From positions 25,228 to 89,227 of the forward strand of contig JALOPI010000012.1 of NCBI GenBank assembly GCA_025453975.1: DNA of 64,000 nt, read 5' to 3'. Both the position numbers and the translations under genes were made by a program. The notes under the pieces were generated by a model. That model had not been told where the DNA came from. It did no database searches and saw only the letters and a list, made by a program, of their open reading frames with translations. Origin of the DNA: Syntrophobacteraceae bacterium (GTDB taxonomy: Bacteria > Desulfobacterota > Syntrophobacteria > Syntrophobacterales > Syntrophobacteraceae). Below are positions 16,923 through 27,363 of the stretch, piece by piece (the first letter of the stretch is position 1; each line of letters starts with the position of its first letter).

Positions 16923-18347
16923 ATGGTTCATCGTTGCTGGATAAACGGGGAGGAGAGGGAGGGGGAGTGGCGTTACCCCCTGGTCGATCCCTCCACCGGG
17001 GAGGTCTTTGCCGAGGTGGCCGGAGCCGGGATGGACCTGGTCCATGGGGCCATGGAGGGCGCTGGCAAGGCCTTCCCCGGGTGGCGGTCCCTTTCGGTCC
17101 ACGAGCGGGCCCGGGTGCTGAGGGCAGTGGCACGGTCCATTCGCTCCGGCGCCGATCGCCTGGCGCGGCTCCTTTCACGCGAAGTGGGAAAGCCGCTTTC
17201 TTCCGCTCTGGACGAAGTACTGAGTGCCGCCTCGGTTTTCGACTATTTCGCCGAGGAGGCTTCCCGGATGAGCGGCCGGATTCCGCTCCTCGGCATGGAT
17301 CGGGAGCACGTCCTGATCCTGCGGGAGCCCATCGGCGTGGTCCTGGCCATCACCCCCTTCAACTACCCCCTGTCGACACTGAGTGCCAAGGTGGCGCCGG
17401 CACTGGCCGCGGGCTGCACCGTGGTGGCCAAGCCGGATGAGCACACTCCCGCCAGTACCCTGGAGGTGGCTCGACTGGCTGCCCAGGCCGGACTTCCGCC
17501 CGGTGTATTCAATATCGTCCTGGGGGACGGTCCCGTCACGGGACGCGCCGCCGTGAGCCATCCCCTCCCCCGCCTGGTGACTTTCACCGGCAGCACCACG
17601 GTGGGCAAGGAGATCCAGAGGGCCTGCGCGGACAGGGTGAAGCGGGTCGTCCTGGAGCTGGGGGGCAACTGCCCGGCCATCGTCTGCGGGGACGCCCCCT
17701 GGCGGGATCTCATGCCCCAGCTGGTGGCTCAGTGCTACAAAAACAGTGGCCAGTACTGTTATCGCATCAGCCGCCTGTATGTGGCCGGCGGGATCCTTGA
17801 GGCATTCCTCGACGAGCTCGTCCGCCAGTCGGAAGCCCTGAGGCTGGGCCCGCCCCATGAAGCCACCACGGATCTGGGACCGCTCAACAATGCCGAGATC
17901 CTCACGCGGGTCGAAAGGCAGGTGCAGGAGGCCGTTTCCGGTGGAGCCGAGCTGAGGTCGGGGGGCGGCGGGGTCCGTCCCCGGACTCCCGGCTTCTATT
18001 ACCCGCCGACCGTTCTCGTCGACCGGCATCGAAGCTCGGGCATTCGGTTCGAGGAAGTCTTCGGGCCGGTGGTGGTCGTGATCCCCTTCGACGGCCCCGA
18101 GGAGGCCCTGGAGGATGCCAACGCCTCGCCCTACGGCCTGGCGGGATACATCTTCACCAGGGATTTGGCTCTCGCCCTTCACCTGGTGGGGAAGCTCGAA
18201 GTGGGTAGCATATGGGTCAACCGCATCCATCAGGCCTATCCGGAGGTGCCCTTCGGTGGCATGAAGGAAAGTGGCCTGGGGCGAGAAAAGTCCGGCTATG
18301 GGCTCGAGGAGTTCACGGAGCTCAAGTCCGTTTATCTGAGTTATTGA
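16923..18347 (+). CDS. NAD(P)-dependent aldehyde dehydrogenase
   Basis: A 474-aa ALDH-superfamily enzyme. Coenzyme-binding region: ITPFNYPLSTLSAKVAPALAAGCTVVAKP and TFTGSTTVGKEI. The general-base glutamate is in LELGGNCPAIV and the catalytic cysteine in NSGQYCYRISRLYV. The C-terminal PFGGMKESGLGREKSGYGLEEFTELKSVYL is standard. The NCPAIV variant resembles lactaldehyde/glyceraldehyde-type members more than betaine aldehyde dehydrogenases, but the substrate is not defined. It heads an operon with molybdenum cofactor genes, although ALDHs of this type are not molybdoenzymes; whether there is a functional link is unclear. Confidence 0.9.
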   Translation: MVHRCWINGEEREGEWRYPLVDPSTGEVFAEVAGAGMDLVHGAMEGAGKAFPGWRSLSVHERARVLRAVARSIRSGADRLARLLSREVGKPLSSALDEVLSAASVFDYFAEEASRMSGRIPLLGMDREHVLILREPIGVVLAITPFNYPLSTLSAKVAPALAAGCTVVAKPDEHTPASTLEVARLAAQAGLPPGVFNIVLGDGPVTGRAAVSHPLPRLVTFTGSTTVGKEIQRACADRVKRVVLELGGNCPAIVCGDAPWRDLMPQLVAQCYKNSGQYCYRISRLYVAGGILEAFLDELVRQSEALRLGPPHEATTDLGPLNNAEILTRVERQVQEAVSGGAELRSGGGGVRPRTPGFYYPPTVLVDRHRSSGIRFEEVFGPVVVVIPFDGPEEALEDANASPYGLAGYIFTRDLALALHLVGKLEVGSIWVNRIHQAYPEVPFGGMKESGLGREKSGYGLEEFTELKSVYLSY

Positions 18348-18383
18348 GGCCCGGGATCGCCGGGCCGGGAGGGGAATGGTTTC

Positions 18384-19040
18384 ATGCTGCCTATTCTGTG
18401 CATGGTTGGGGCGTCCAATTCAGGGAAGACCACCCACCTGGAGAAGCTCATCCCGGAGCTGAGCCGGCGGGGTCATCGCATCGGAACGGTCAAGCACGAC
18501 GTCCATGGCTTCGAAATGGACCGCGAGGGGAAGGACACCTGGCGGCATCGCAAAGCCGGCGCGTCCACCGTTGCCATCTCGTCGCCGACCCAGGTGGCCA
18601 CCATCAGGCAGCTGGACGGAGAAATGGGCCTGGACGAGCTGGCGGGCCGCTACTTCTGGAGCGAGGACCTCCTTCTGACGGAGGGGTTCAAACGGTCGCG
18701 CTTTCCCAAGATCGAGGTCTTCCGCAAGGTCATCGAGGCTGCTCCCATCTGCCGTCCCGAGGACAACCTCGTCGCCCTGGTGACTGATGATCCGGTGGAG
18801 CTGGATGTCCCCGTTTTCAGGTTCGACCAGGTGGAGGCCCTGGCGGATTTCATCGAGAAGCGGTACCTGACGGACCGAAAGGCTCATCAGGCCACGGTGC
18901 TTCTCGACGGGAGGAAGCTTCCCCTGAACGACTTCGTGCGGGATTTTCTGGTGGGCGGTATCCATGGCATGCTTTCGACCCTCCGTGGCTGGAAGGATCC
19001 CGACAAGATCGACATCCAGATCCGCCTGAAAGGAAAATGA
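18384..19040 (+). CDS. mobB: Molybdopterin-guanine dinucleotide biosynthesis protein MobB
   Basis: A 218-aa P-loop protein. Walker A is GASNSGKTT; IGTVKHDVHGFEMDREGKDTWRHRKAGA is the family signature and LLLTEGFKRSRFPKIEVFR follows. MobB binds GTP and helps MobA attach GMP to molybdopterin. The C-terminal ~60 residues (after about 160) go beyond the basic MobB and include FVRDFLVGGIHGMLSTLRGW, as is common in longer MobB versions of sulfate reducers. Its stop is directly followed by the mobA start. Confidence 0.92.
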   Translation: MLPILCMVGASNSGKTTHLEKLIPELSRRGHRIGTVKHDVHGFEMDREGKDTWRHRKAGASTVAISSPTQVATIRQLDGEMGLDELAGRYFWSEDLLLTEGFKRSRFPKIEVFRKVIEAAPICRPEDNLVALVTDDPVELDVPVFRFDQVEALADFIEKRYLTDRKAHQATVLLDGRKLPLNDFVRDFLVGGIHGMLSTLRGWKDPDKIDIQIRLKGK

Positions 19041-19613
19041 GTGCTCACCGGGGCGGTTCTGGCGGGGGGGCGGAGCTTGCGCTACGGGCGCAACAAGGCT
19101 CTCGAGGTCTTTGAGGGCCAGCGACTGGTGGATCGTGGGGTCGAGGCATTGCGCCGGGTCTGCTCGCCCGTTTTTGTGGTCGCCAATGATTTGACGCCTT
19201 ATCTGGACGTCCATGCCAGCCTCCTCCGTGATCTCTTGCCCTTCCAGGGCCCCCTGGGCGGTATCTACACCGCCCTGCTTTTCAGCCCCAACGACTGGGT
19301 GGTCGTGCGCGCCACGGACATGCCGCTGCTGGTGCCCGAGGCGCTGGAGAGCATGCTGGCGCTGGCCAACCCCGGCGATGCCGATGCCGTGGTGCCGCTT
19401 ACGGGGGAGAAATACGAGCCCCTTTTCGCCCTCTACCATCGAAGGTGCATTCCCGCCATCGCCGATGTCCTGGCTGGGCCCCGCAGGAACGTCATCAGTT
19501 TTTTCACGAAGATACGCCTCAGGCGATTGGAGGAGGATGAATGGCGCCAGGTGGATCCAGGGGGGCTGAGCTTCCGGAACGTGAACACTCCCGAGGACTG
19601 GAGCAGTCTGTGA
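19041..19613 (+). CDS. mobA: Molybdenum cofactor guanylyltransferase
   Basis: A 190-aa nucleotidyltransferase. The GTP-binding loop is LAGGRSLRYGRNKAL (family LAGGxSxRMGxDK; Met is Tyr here). LPFQGPLGGIYTAL and VVRATDMPLL (the metal-binding Asp) are conserved. MobA converts Mo-molybdopterin to the guanine dinucleotide form needed by DMSO-reductase-family enzymes such as formate dehydrogenases, which fits the anaerobe suggested by this window. GTG start immediately after the mobB stop; the stop overlaps the moeA start. Confidence 0.92.
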   Translation: MLTGAVLAGGRSLRYGRNKALEVFEGQRLVDRGVEALRRVCSPVFVVANDLTPYLDVHASLLRDLLPFQGPLGGIYTALLFSPNDWVVVRATDMPLLVPEALESMLALANPGDADAVVPLTGEKYEPLFALYHRRCIPAIADVLAGPRRNVISFFTKIRLRRLEEDEWRQVDPGGLSFRNVNTPEDWSSL

Positions 19614-20866
19614 TCACGCTCCAGGAGGCGAGGCGCTTCCTGACCCTGGGGCTTCCCGAGCCCGGTTCGGAGTGGGCTCCCCTGGATGAGGCCCTGGGGC
19701 GCGTTGTGGCATCGGACCTGGTGGCGCCTTGTCCTCTCCCGGCGGAATCCCGGTCCCGCCTGGATGGCTACGCCATTGCGAGTGGGGACACCCGCCACGC
19801 CTCCGAGGACCGGCCGGCCCGCTGCCGCCTGGCTCCGTGGAGTGTCACGGCGGGCCGGGCTCCCACGGAGGGGATCGAGGCCGGATGGTGCGCGAGGGTG
19901 ATGACCGGTGCGGTCATCCCCAGGGGGGCCGATGCCGTCGTGGCCCTGGAGCGGACCCGTACCGTCGGGGACCACCTGCTCATTGCGCACCCCGTGGAAC
20001 CTTTGAGCGGAGTGGTACGGGAAGGGAGCGATGCGCTCCAGGGGGAGGTCCTGGCGGTGGCGGGGGAGGTCCTCACTCCCACGAAGCTCGCCATGGTGGC
20101 GGCATACGGCTTCCACCGGCTGGAGGTCGCCAGGCAGCCGCGAGTGGCTCTCCTCTCCACGGGTGACGAGGTCCGTGAGCCGGGGGAGGCCCTTTCTGCC
20201 GGAGGTATCTACAGTAATCATCGCCACCTTCTCGGCTGGCTCACACGCCTGAACGGTGGGGTGGCGGTGCATCTCGGGGTTTCGGGAGACGACCCGGCTC
20301 GAATGGCCGAGAGCTTGGAGCGAGTGGATGCGGATGTTTACGTGACGACGGGCGGCACGGGGCGCGGCGACAGGGATTACGCTTCCGAGGTGTGGCGAGG
20401 GCTGGGGGTTCAAGAGGTCTTCAAGGGCGTGCTCGTGTCTCCGGGCAAGGGAGCCATGGCGGGTTTCCGAGATGGTCGGCTGTATCTGGCGCTCCCGGGA
20501 AGCCCGTGGGGGGGGCGGATCATCTTTGAGGAGCTGCTCCGGCCCTTTCTCTGGGGATTTCAGGGGCTTTCCCGCCGCTGGCCCCTGACCGTCAAGGCTC
20601 TGCTGGGGGAGCAGGTCACCCACGGGGGCGGCATCTGCCGGGTTGTGGCGGGAGTGCTGGACATGACCCAGCCGACGTTGTCGTTCCTGCCGCTCCATGG
20701 TAAGGGGGAAACGGTCCTCCAGGAGGCTCGCCGCAGCATTGCTTATATTCTTTTGGAGCCTCATGTGCTAGAAATGGCCGCCGGCAGTGAGGTGGATGCA
20801 CGGTTGTTCGATCTGCCCCTGCTGGCCGTGGCTCTCCTGGGATCTCCCCCAACGGCTGGGGACTGA
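19610..20866 (+). CDS. moeA: Molybdopterin molybdenumtransferase MoeA
   Basis: This 418-aa enzyme inserts molybdate (or tungstate) into adenylylated molybdopterin. Visible family elements are SRLDGYAIASGDT, VMTGAVIPRGADAVVALERT, VALLSTGDEVREPGEALSAGGIYSNH, TTGGTGRGDRDYASEV (usually TSGGVSVGDxD) and SPGKGAMAGFRDGRLYLALPGSPWGG (usually GLPGNP). The small deviations suggest a divergent paralog. GTG 19610 overlaps the mobA stop (GTGA) and has GGAG six bases upstream; the ORF-track ATG at 19541 is inside mobA and less likely. Confidence 0.9.
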   Translation: MITLQEARRFLTLGLPEPGSEWAPLDEALGRVVASDLVAPCPLPAESRSRLDGYAIASGDTRHASEDRPARCRLAPWSVTAGRAPTEGIEAGWCARVMTGAVIPRGADAVVALERTRTVGDHLLIAHPVEPLSGVVREGSDALQGEVLAVAGEVLTPTKLAMVAAYGFHRLEVARQPRVALLSTGDEVREPGEALSAGGIYSNHRHLLGWLTRLNGGVAVHLGVSGDDPARMAESLERVDADVYVTTGGTGRGDRDYASEVWRGLGVQEVFKGVLVSPGKGAMAGFRDGRLYLALPGSPWGGRIIFEELLRPFLWGFQGLSRRWPLTVKALLGEQVTHGGGICRVVAGVLDMTQPTLSFLPLHGKGETVLQEARRSIAYILLEPHVLEMAAGSEVDARLFDLPLLAVALLGSPPTAGD

Positions 20867-20892
20867 ACGCTGGGATTGGAAAGAGGTTGCTT

Positions 20893-21534
20893 ATGCTCAA
20901 AGGGACTTCCCTTGAGGTCGGGTACTATCGACTCCTCGAGCGCCGTCTGGTGCCCTTTCTGGCAGTGACCGGAATCAAACCGGATCATCTGTCGGTTCTT
21001 GGCCTCCTCATCAGCCTGGTGGCCGGTTTCGCTTTTGCTTTCTATCCCCTCATCGGGGGGCTCCTCACGCTCGTCACTGGCCTTCTCGACACCCTGGACG
21101 GGAGTCTGGCGCGATCGACGGGGCAGAGCAGGAAGTTCGGGGCTTTTCTGGATTCCGTGCTGGACCGCTACACGGAGCTCGTCATCTACATCGGGGTGTG
21201 GTTCTATTTCTACCGCCAGGGAAGCACCTCTCCGGCCTTTTACCTGACATTCCTTCTCATCCTGTTCGGGTCGCTCATGGTGAGCTACACGAGAGCCCGC
21301 GCCGAAGGACTGGGCGAGCGATGCATGGGTGGGATTTTCCAGCGAGGGGAGCGGATCATCCTCATCGCGCTGGCAGGCATCTTCAATCCCCTGGTGAACC
21401 GTTTGATGGACTCCCATCCTGGGCATTGGATGAGCGACATTGTCCTCGTCGTCGTGCTGATGGTGCTTGCCGTGGGCACGAACCTGACGGCCATCTGGCG
21501 GTTCCTGAATGTGCTGCGAAACCTCAAGCCCTAG
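20893..21534 (+). CDS. CDP-alcohol phosphatidyltransferase family membrane protein
   Basis: A 213-aa membrane enzyme with about five hydrophobic segments. The catalytic CDP-alcohol phosphotransferase motif DxxDGxxAR...GxxxDxxxD is intact in DTLDGSLARSTGQSRKFGAFLDSVLDR. It should transfer a phosphatidyl group from CDP-diacylglycerol to an alcohol such as inositol phosphate or glycerol phosphate, or act on a related lipid. The exact acceptor cannot be told from sequence. ATG 20893 has AAGAGG upstream; TTG 20887 is also in frame. It ends the moco operon but is not known to be linked to cofactor synthesis. Confidence 0.88.
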   Translation: MLKGTSLEVGYYRLLERRLVPFLAVTGIKPDHLSVLGLLISLVAGFAFAFYPLIGGLLTLVTGLLDTLDGSLARSTGQSRKFGAFLDSVLDRYTELVIYIGVWFYFYRQGSTSPAFYLTFLLILFGSLMVSYTRARAEGLGERCMGGIFQRGERIILIALAGIFNPLVNRLMDSHPGHWMSDIVLVVVLMVLAVGTNLTAIWRFLNVLRNLKP

Positions 21535-21702
21535 ATATTACAGATCAATCGGGAAAGATCCTCCCGGGAAGAGGAGCAGGGCTCCCCGTCCGGGCCATGG
21601 ACCCTCGGCAGGATGGAGCGGGGCTGGGCGAGTTGCATGGGCCCTCGCCGTGCAGCGGTGGCTTCGCTCTTTGTGAATGCTTCGGATTTCCATCAGGTCG
21701 GG

Positions 21703-22131
21703 TCACTGTAGGGGCACGTCGCTCTTTTTCAAAATGACGCGATCATCCTCCCGATAAATTTCGAATGAGTCCCCCACTTCGAATCCCAGCTGCTCGATGA
21801 GCAGGGCTTTATTGAGCGTCACGCTGCCGCTCTGACCGATCGTTCGGAAATTATTGGTCTTGATGACGATCTGCGGCTTTTGGGGAATCTGTTTCTCGCG
21901 CCTTCGCACCAGCGGCCGCTCGGCCACGTCGGGAGACGGTCTGCCGGGAGTCTGCTTGGAGAACCCGACCTGGGGAATCTCTCCCAGCTCCATGAGACCG
22001 CGAAGGTACAAATCCTGGACCTCACTCTTGAACTTGATGCCGAACAGTTTCTGCACGGATTCCAGAGATCGGCCGTTTCGGATTTCATTGACCACCAGCT
22101 TGGCGTCGATGTTCTTATACTCAACCTGCAT
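21703..22131 (-). CDS. AbrB/SpoVT-like DNA-binding domain protein, 142 aa
   Basis: The C-terminal 50 residues (SGSVTLNKALLIEQLGFEVGDSFEIYREDDRVILKKSD) match the SpoVT/AbrB swapped-hairpin DNA-binding domain (GRVTIPKxxRxxLGxxxGDxxxxxxxxxxIxLxK). The N-terminal 45 residues (VEYKNIDAKLVVNEIRNGRSLESVQKLFGIKFKSEVQDLYLRGL) look like a helix-turn-helix. They are joined by a basic, proline-rich linker (PGRPSPDVAERPLVRRREK). A transcriptional regulator or antitoxin-like protein is likely; no toxin partner is adjacent. AAGGA lies six bases before the start. Confidence 0.7.
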   Translation of the reverse strand: MQVEYKNIDAKLVVNEIRNGRSLESVQKLFGIKFKSEVQDLYLRGLMELGEIPQVGFSKQTPGRPSPDVAERPLVRRREKQIPQKPQIVIKTNNFRTIGQSGSVTLNKALLIEQLGFEVGDSFEIYREDDRVILKKSDVPLQ

Positions 22132-22785
22132 GGTATTTCCTTATTGAAGTGTTTTCAACCTGTTCCGTCTCGGTGATCGGATTCTGGGCAGGACAGGCGT
22201 TGGAACGCCATCATTCCGCTTTCCGGCAATCCATCGATGAGGCGACGCGGCGGACATGGATGCTCGGGAAGACACACGTGGGCCAGCCACGCGTGGGCGA
22301 AAAGCCTCGGAGGCGGCCCCGGCCCCGCCGGCTTCTCACTTGTCTGATCGCCTGGACCTCGAGCGACAATCCTTCGAACAAAGGGTTGAGCCGTGGAGCA
22401 CGCGGTATGCAAATCAGGACTCGTCAGATAGGACCCAGCGGTCGTACGAATCCCTGCCGAAAATTGTGCATCCGCATGCTCGATAACGGGACTTACCTGG
22501 TTCGGGGGTTGGAGCAACGCTCCATCGACGGGCAATAAACAGCCATAGCGTAATGAATCGCGCGAGGATTGTCAAGGCTGCGATTGACGGGATTCATGAC
22601 CTCCGATTGAGGTCCCGATTGAGTCGGGAACCCCCCGGGCTTTTCTGTTCAATATGTTGGATATAATCATAAAGTGAAGTCCGTGGACGGCCATGGTCCA
22701 TGGAGGCCCGGGCAGAAGCCCCTCTCCTCCGCTTCGGGGAGAGGGGGAGCCGCGTCAGGCCGGAAGAGCTCCTCTTCCGACGATC
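22132..22785. other. 654-bp region without a recognised gene
   Basis: The ORFs here (126 aa minus at 22155-22535 and 76-129 aa plus) lack Shine-Dalgarno sites and their sequences resemble nothing known, so I leave them out. The strip contains a TATAAT-like box at 22662-22667 without a good -35, a 6-bp stem around TCCCGA/TCGGGA near 22614-22630, and a 9-bp hairpin listed separately. The base composition is somewhat less GC-rich than the rest of the window. It is possible that a small RNA or decayed gene lies here, but I see no specific evidence. Confidence 0.35.
22719..22746. terminator. 9-bp GC-rich stem-loop downstream of the small minus-strand gene
   Basis: CCCCTCTCC pairs with GGAGAGGGG across a 10-nt loop. 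It lies 39 bp beyond the stop of the 97-aa minus-strand gene. No T-run follows on either strand, so it may be a transcript-end structure of a rho-dependent kind or an unrelated hairpin. Confidence 0.3.
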
Positions 22786-23079
22786 TCAACAGCAGAGCGT
22801 TCGAACGCATCCGTCAGCTTTCGAACAGGCCAAGCGCCAGCCATGCCCCAGGTCCTCGGCGAAATCGCGGGCGCTGTTCTTCATGAGGTGACCGAGGGCA
22901 CGGGTCTTCTCATGGATGGGCAGGTCCGCATTGAGGGCGATCCAGTCAACGCCGTTCCTGTTGAAGCGAATGCCATTCCGGGTATCCAGTCCCCTGGCTT
23001 CGACGACCTTGAGATTTGACGCCCTTGCCAAATCCAGGAGAGTTGTGTAGTCGGTTCTCTGTAGTGAAGCATTTTCCAT
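22786..23079 (-). CDS. Small protein resembling a degenerate ImmA/IrrE-type peptidase core, 97 aa
   Basis: The start is strong: AAGGAG stands eight bases before ATG at 23079. The middle of the protein, NRNGVDWIALNADLPIHEKTRALGHLMKN, resembles the ImmA/IrrE pattern xxIxINxxLxxxxxxFTLAHELGH, but the zinc motif HELGH is not present (RALGHLM keeps only one His), so a protease activity is unlikely. The N-terminal DYTTLLDLARASNLKVVEA resembles the short helix of that family. It may be a truncated or inactive member, or an unrelated small protein. It stands alone, facing the glgX leader. Confidence 0.5.
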   Translation of the reverse strand: MENASLQRTDYTTLLDLARASNLKVVEARGLDTRNGIRFNRNGVDWIALNADLPIHEKTRALGHLMKNSARDFAEDLGHGWRLACSKADGCVRTLCC

Positions 23080-23408
23080 GTTGGCAGCTCCTTTTCAGGG
23101 TGTATTGGAGATCCGCCGGCTGCGCACTCCGGCTTTTCATCCCTTCAGCGAATTTAATCACCGCATTGCGGTTTTGCCGCTCCGGCAGACAGTTTCGGGG
23201 TGCGCCTCCACGGCGGGGCAGAAGGGGGCTTTGCGGGACGAGGGGGGGAGCGGTGGAGCCCTACGGCTCAGCCTGGTGAGCTTCCGTGAAGCGGTTCCAT
23301 GGTGACCTTGCTGGTCCATTCTGGCATGAGAATTGTCTAAAGAGGTTCTGGCAATGGGATCATGATTGCGGGCAGCTGGTGTCTAACAGAGTGGAGGGTT
23401 CCTTTTTC
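23080..23408. other. Divergent intergenic region with glgX promoter
   Basis: These 329 bases separate the divergent 97-aa gene and glgX. A 13-bp inverted repeat, ACCGCA-T-TGCGGT (23160-23172), and the sigma-54-like promoter at 23322-23337 are the only structures I can point to. Short ORFs here are shadows. Confidence 0.4.
23322..23337 (+). promoter_or_regulatory. Sigma-54-type (-24/-12) promoter of glgX
   Basis: TGGCATG, four bases, TTGTC: consensus is TGGCACG-N4-TTGCW. The GG and the TTG doublets are spaced 12 bp apart, as required, with two C-to-T changes. The expected transcription start is near 23348, about 60 bases before the glgX ATG. No enhancer-binding protein is encoded nearby. Confidence 0.4.
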
Positions 23409-25511
<2,103 letters not shown>

Positions 25512-25672
25512 GGGTCAGAACCTTCGCTTCCGCAAGCCGTGGGTGCAATGAGCCTTTCGCCCCTGAAAATCGCTGCGGCAGCATCGATCAGCAGGCAAGA
25601 ACCGTAGGATTAGAGCATTTCAAACACATCGAGCATGAGCACCGTCGGCCGTGCCGATGGGAAGGAGAGGCC

Positions 25673-26425
25673 ATGCGCGTGGCTCGAGCGATCATTTCCT
25701 CGGACTGGAACGAATGTCTGGCCCCCTGCGGCCCGTTCGACTTCATCTCCTTCACCCATCCAGGGCTCCGTGACCGCCTGGAGATCATCTTCCGCCAGTA
25801 CACCACGGGAGGGATGACGCTGGGCACGGCGGTCCAGGCACTGCGGGCATCGCTTCCCGGGCCCTTGACGGTGGAGCAGATGGACGCATACCTGGACGCC
25901 TCTTTCGCGACTTACCCGGGATTGCCGGAATGGATCGAATGGTGTCTTTCCCGCGACATCCTGTTCATGATCAATACCACCGGCATGGTGGGGTATTTCC
26001 AGCGCATTTTCGCCAGGGGGCTCCTGCCCGTGGTTCCCGTTCTGTCAGCTCATCCCATGATTCGCTTCCGTGACCTGCCGACGGATCCCATATGGATCCT
26101 GGACCTCCTCGAAATCCAGGACAAGCCAAGGAATACGGAGGCGGCCCTGAGTGCTTTCGGGGTTGCACCCAGCAAGGTCGTCGTCATGGGGGACAGCGGG
26201 GGGGACGGCCCCCATTTCGAGTGGGGTGCCAGGGTCGGGGCGGTCCTGGTGGGCAGCAGGACCAAACCCTCCCTGGCCGCTTTCTGCGCTGAGCGCGGGA
26301 TCACCATCGACGTCCAGATCGGCGACGCGGGGCAAGGAGATGCGGTGGGGGCGGACAGGCGAATACTGCCCGGGGAAAGCTTCCTGGAGCTGGTCCCCGT
26401 CATCGAGCAGCTTTTGAAGCCCTGA
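25673..26425 (+). CDS. HAD-superfamily-like protein
   Basis: A 250-aa protein. HAD motif I appears as ISSDWNECLAP (D at the nucleophile position, with the usual second Asp as Asn), and motif IV as VVVMGDSGGDGPHFEWGARVGAVLVG. Motif II is MINTTGMVGYF. It should be a phosphatase-like enzyme, but the Asn at the second position of DxD is unusual for a phosphohydrolase and could mean a changed reaction. AAGGAG precedes ATG 25673. It follows glgX by 161 bp in the same direction; whether the substrate is a sugar phosphate is speculation. Confidence 0.7.
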   Translation: MRVARAIISSDWNECLAPCGPFDFISFTHPGLRDRLEIIFRQYTTGGMTLGTAVQALRASLPGPLTVEQMDAYLDASFATYPGLPEWIEWCLSRDILFMINTTGMVGYFQRIFARGLLPVVPVLSAHPMIRFRDLPTDPIWILDLLEIQDKPRNTEAALSAFGVAPSKVVVMGDSGGDGPHFEWGARVGAVLVGSRTKPSLAAFCAERGITIDVQIGDAGQGDAVGADRRILPGESFLELVPVIEQLLKP

Positions 26426-26544
26426 AGGCTTCATCTCTTTCAAGAGGCGGCCTTCGGGTCGCGTCTCCCTGTCCCTCCCCCCTCCGTGTCCTTCCTTCAA
26501 CCGGTCGAAGCCATTGCCCGCATCGCAGGGGTGGGGCGTGACGG

Positions 26545-27363
26545 TCACTCCCCGGCCTCGACAAACCAGTCGATGAGCCGTCGGGCAATGCTGATCTTCT
26601 CTGGGATCCAGGGAAGACCGTCCCGTTTGAACCAGCCGGCGTCGGCGATCTCGGTAGGGTCGGGGCGGATGTCGCCCCCGGCGTGCTCGGCCGTGAAGGC
26701 CACCATGAGCGAGTGGGGAAACGGCCACGACTGGCTTCCGAAGTAACGGATGTTCCGAACCTCGATGCCCACCTCCTCCCGGACTTCCCGGGCCACACAC
26801 TCCTCCAGGGTCTCCCCTGGCTCCACGTAACCCGCCAGGACACTGTAAAAGCCCTGGGGAAAGCGCTGGGCCCGGGCCAGGAGCAGCTCGTCCCCTCGGG
26901 TCACGGCGACGATGACGGCCGGGGAGAGGCGCGGAAAGCTGGCCAGGCCGCAGCTGGGACAGGTTCTGGCCCGCTCGTCTTCCATGCTCAGGGTGGAGAT
27001 TCCGCACTGACCGCAGTACTGGTGGGTCCGGTCCCAGAAAACGATCTGTTTGGCGCGGACGGCGACGCTGTAAAGATCGTCCTCCAGCACCCCGAAGAGC
27101 CTTCTCAGCCCTTGGAACGTCCACCCTTCGGGAGGCACTGTGTCGTCGGGCAGCTCGGCCGAAAAGCAGGGCCTCTGATCCAGCCAGCCCAGAAACTGGG
27201 TGCGGACGGGGTGAAGCCCGAAAGCTTCCAATCCATCCGTCAGGAGGGGAACCGTCGCTGACGAAGGGGCCAGCCGCGCGAGTAATCTTTCGCCGGAAAA
27301 GGCAAGCCACCAGGCAGGACCGCCGGGCTCGCGCCGGGGGGCTACCGCGGGCAGGAATGACAT
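26545..27363 (-). CDS. nudC: NADH pyrophosphatase NudC-like Nudix hydrolase
   Basis: A 272-aa protein that hydrolyses NAD(H) to NMN(H) and AMP and can remove NAD caps from RNA. The zinc ribbon is CGQCG...CPSCG in the middle. The Nudix box is GYVEPGETLEECVAREVREEVG, complete. After it comes YFGSQSWPFPHSLMVAFTAEH, with the SQPWPFPxS motif that defines NudC (SQSWPFPHS here). The start at 27363 has AAGGA ten bases upstream and gives the normal N-terminus; the 39 codons of extension in the ORF track are not used. Confidence 0.93.
   Translation of the reverse strand: MSFLPAVAPRREPGGPAWWLAFSGERLLARLAPSSATVPLLTDGLEAFGLHPVRTQFLGWLDQRPCFSAELPDDTVPPEGWTFQGLRRLFGVLEDDLYSVAVRAKQIVFWDRTHQYCGQCGISTLSMEDERARTCPSCGLASFPRLSPAVIVAVTRGDELLLARAQRFPQGFYSVLAGYVEPGETLEECVAREVREEVGIEVRNIRYFGSQSWPFPHSLMVAFTAEHAGGDIRPDPTEIADAGWFKRDGLPWIPEKISIARRLIDWFVEAGE

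Noticed and set aside
22155-22535. 126-aa minus-strand ORF
   Set aside because: No ribosome binding site, composition unlike neighbouring genes, no recognisable pattern.
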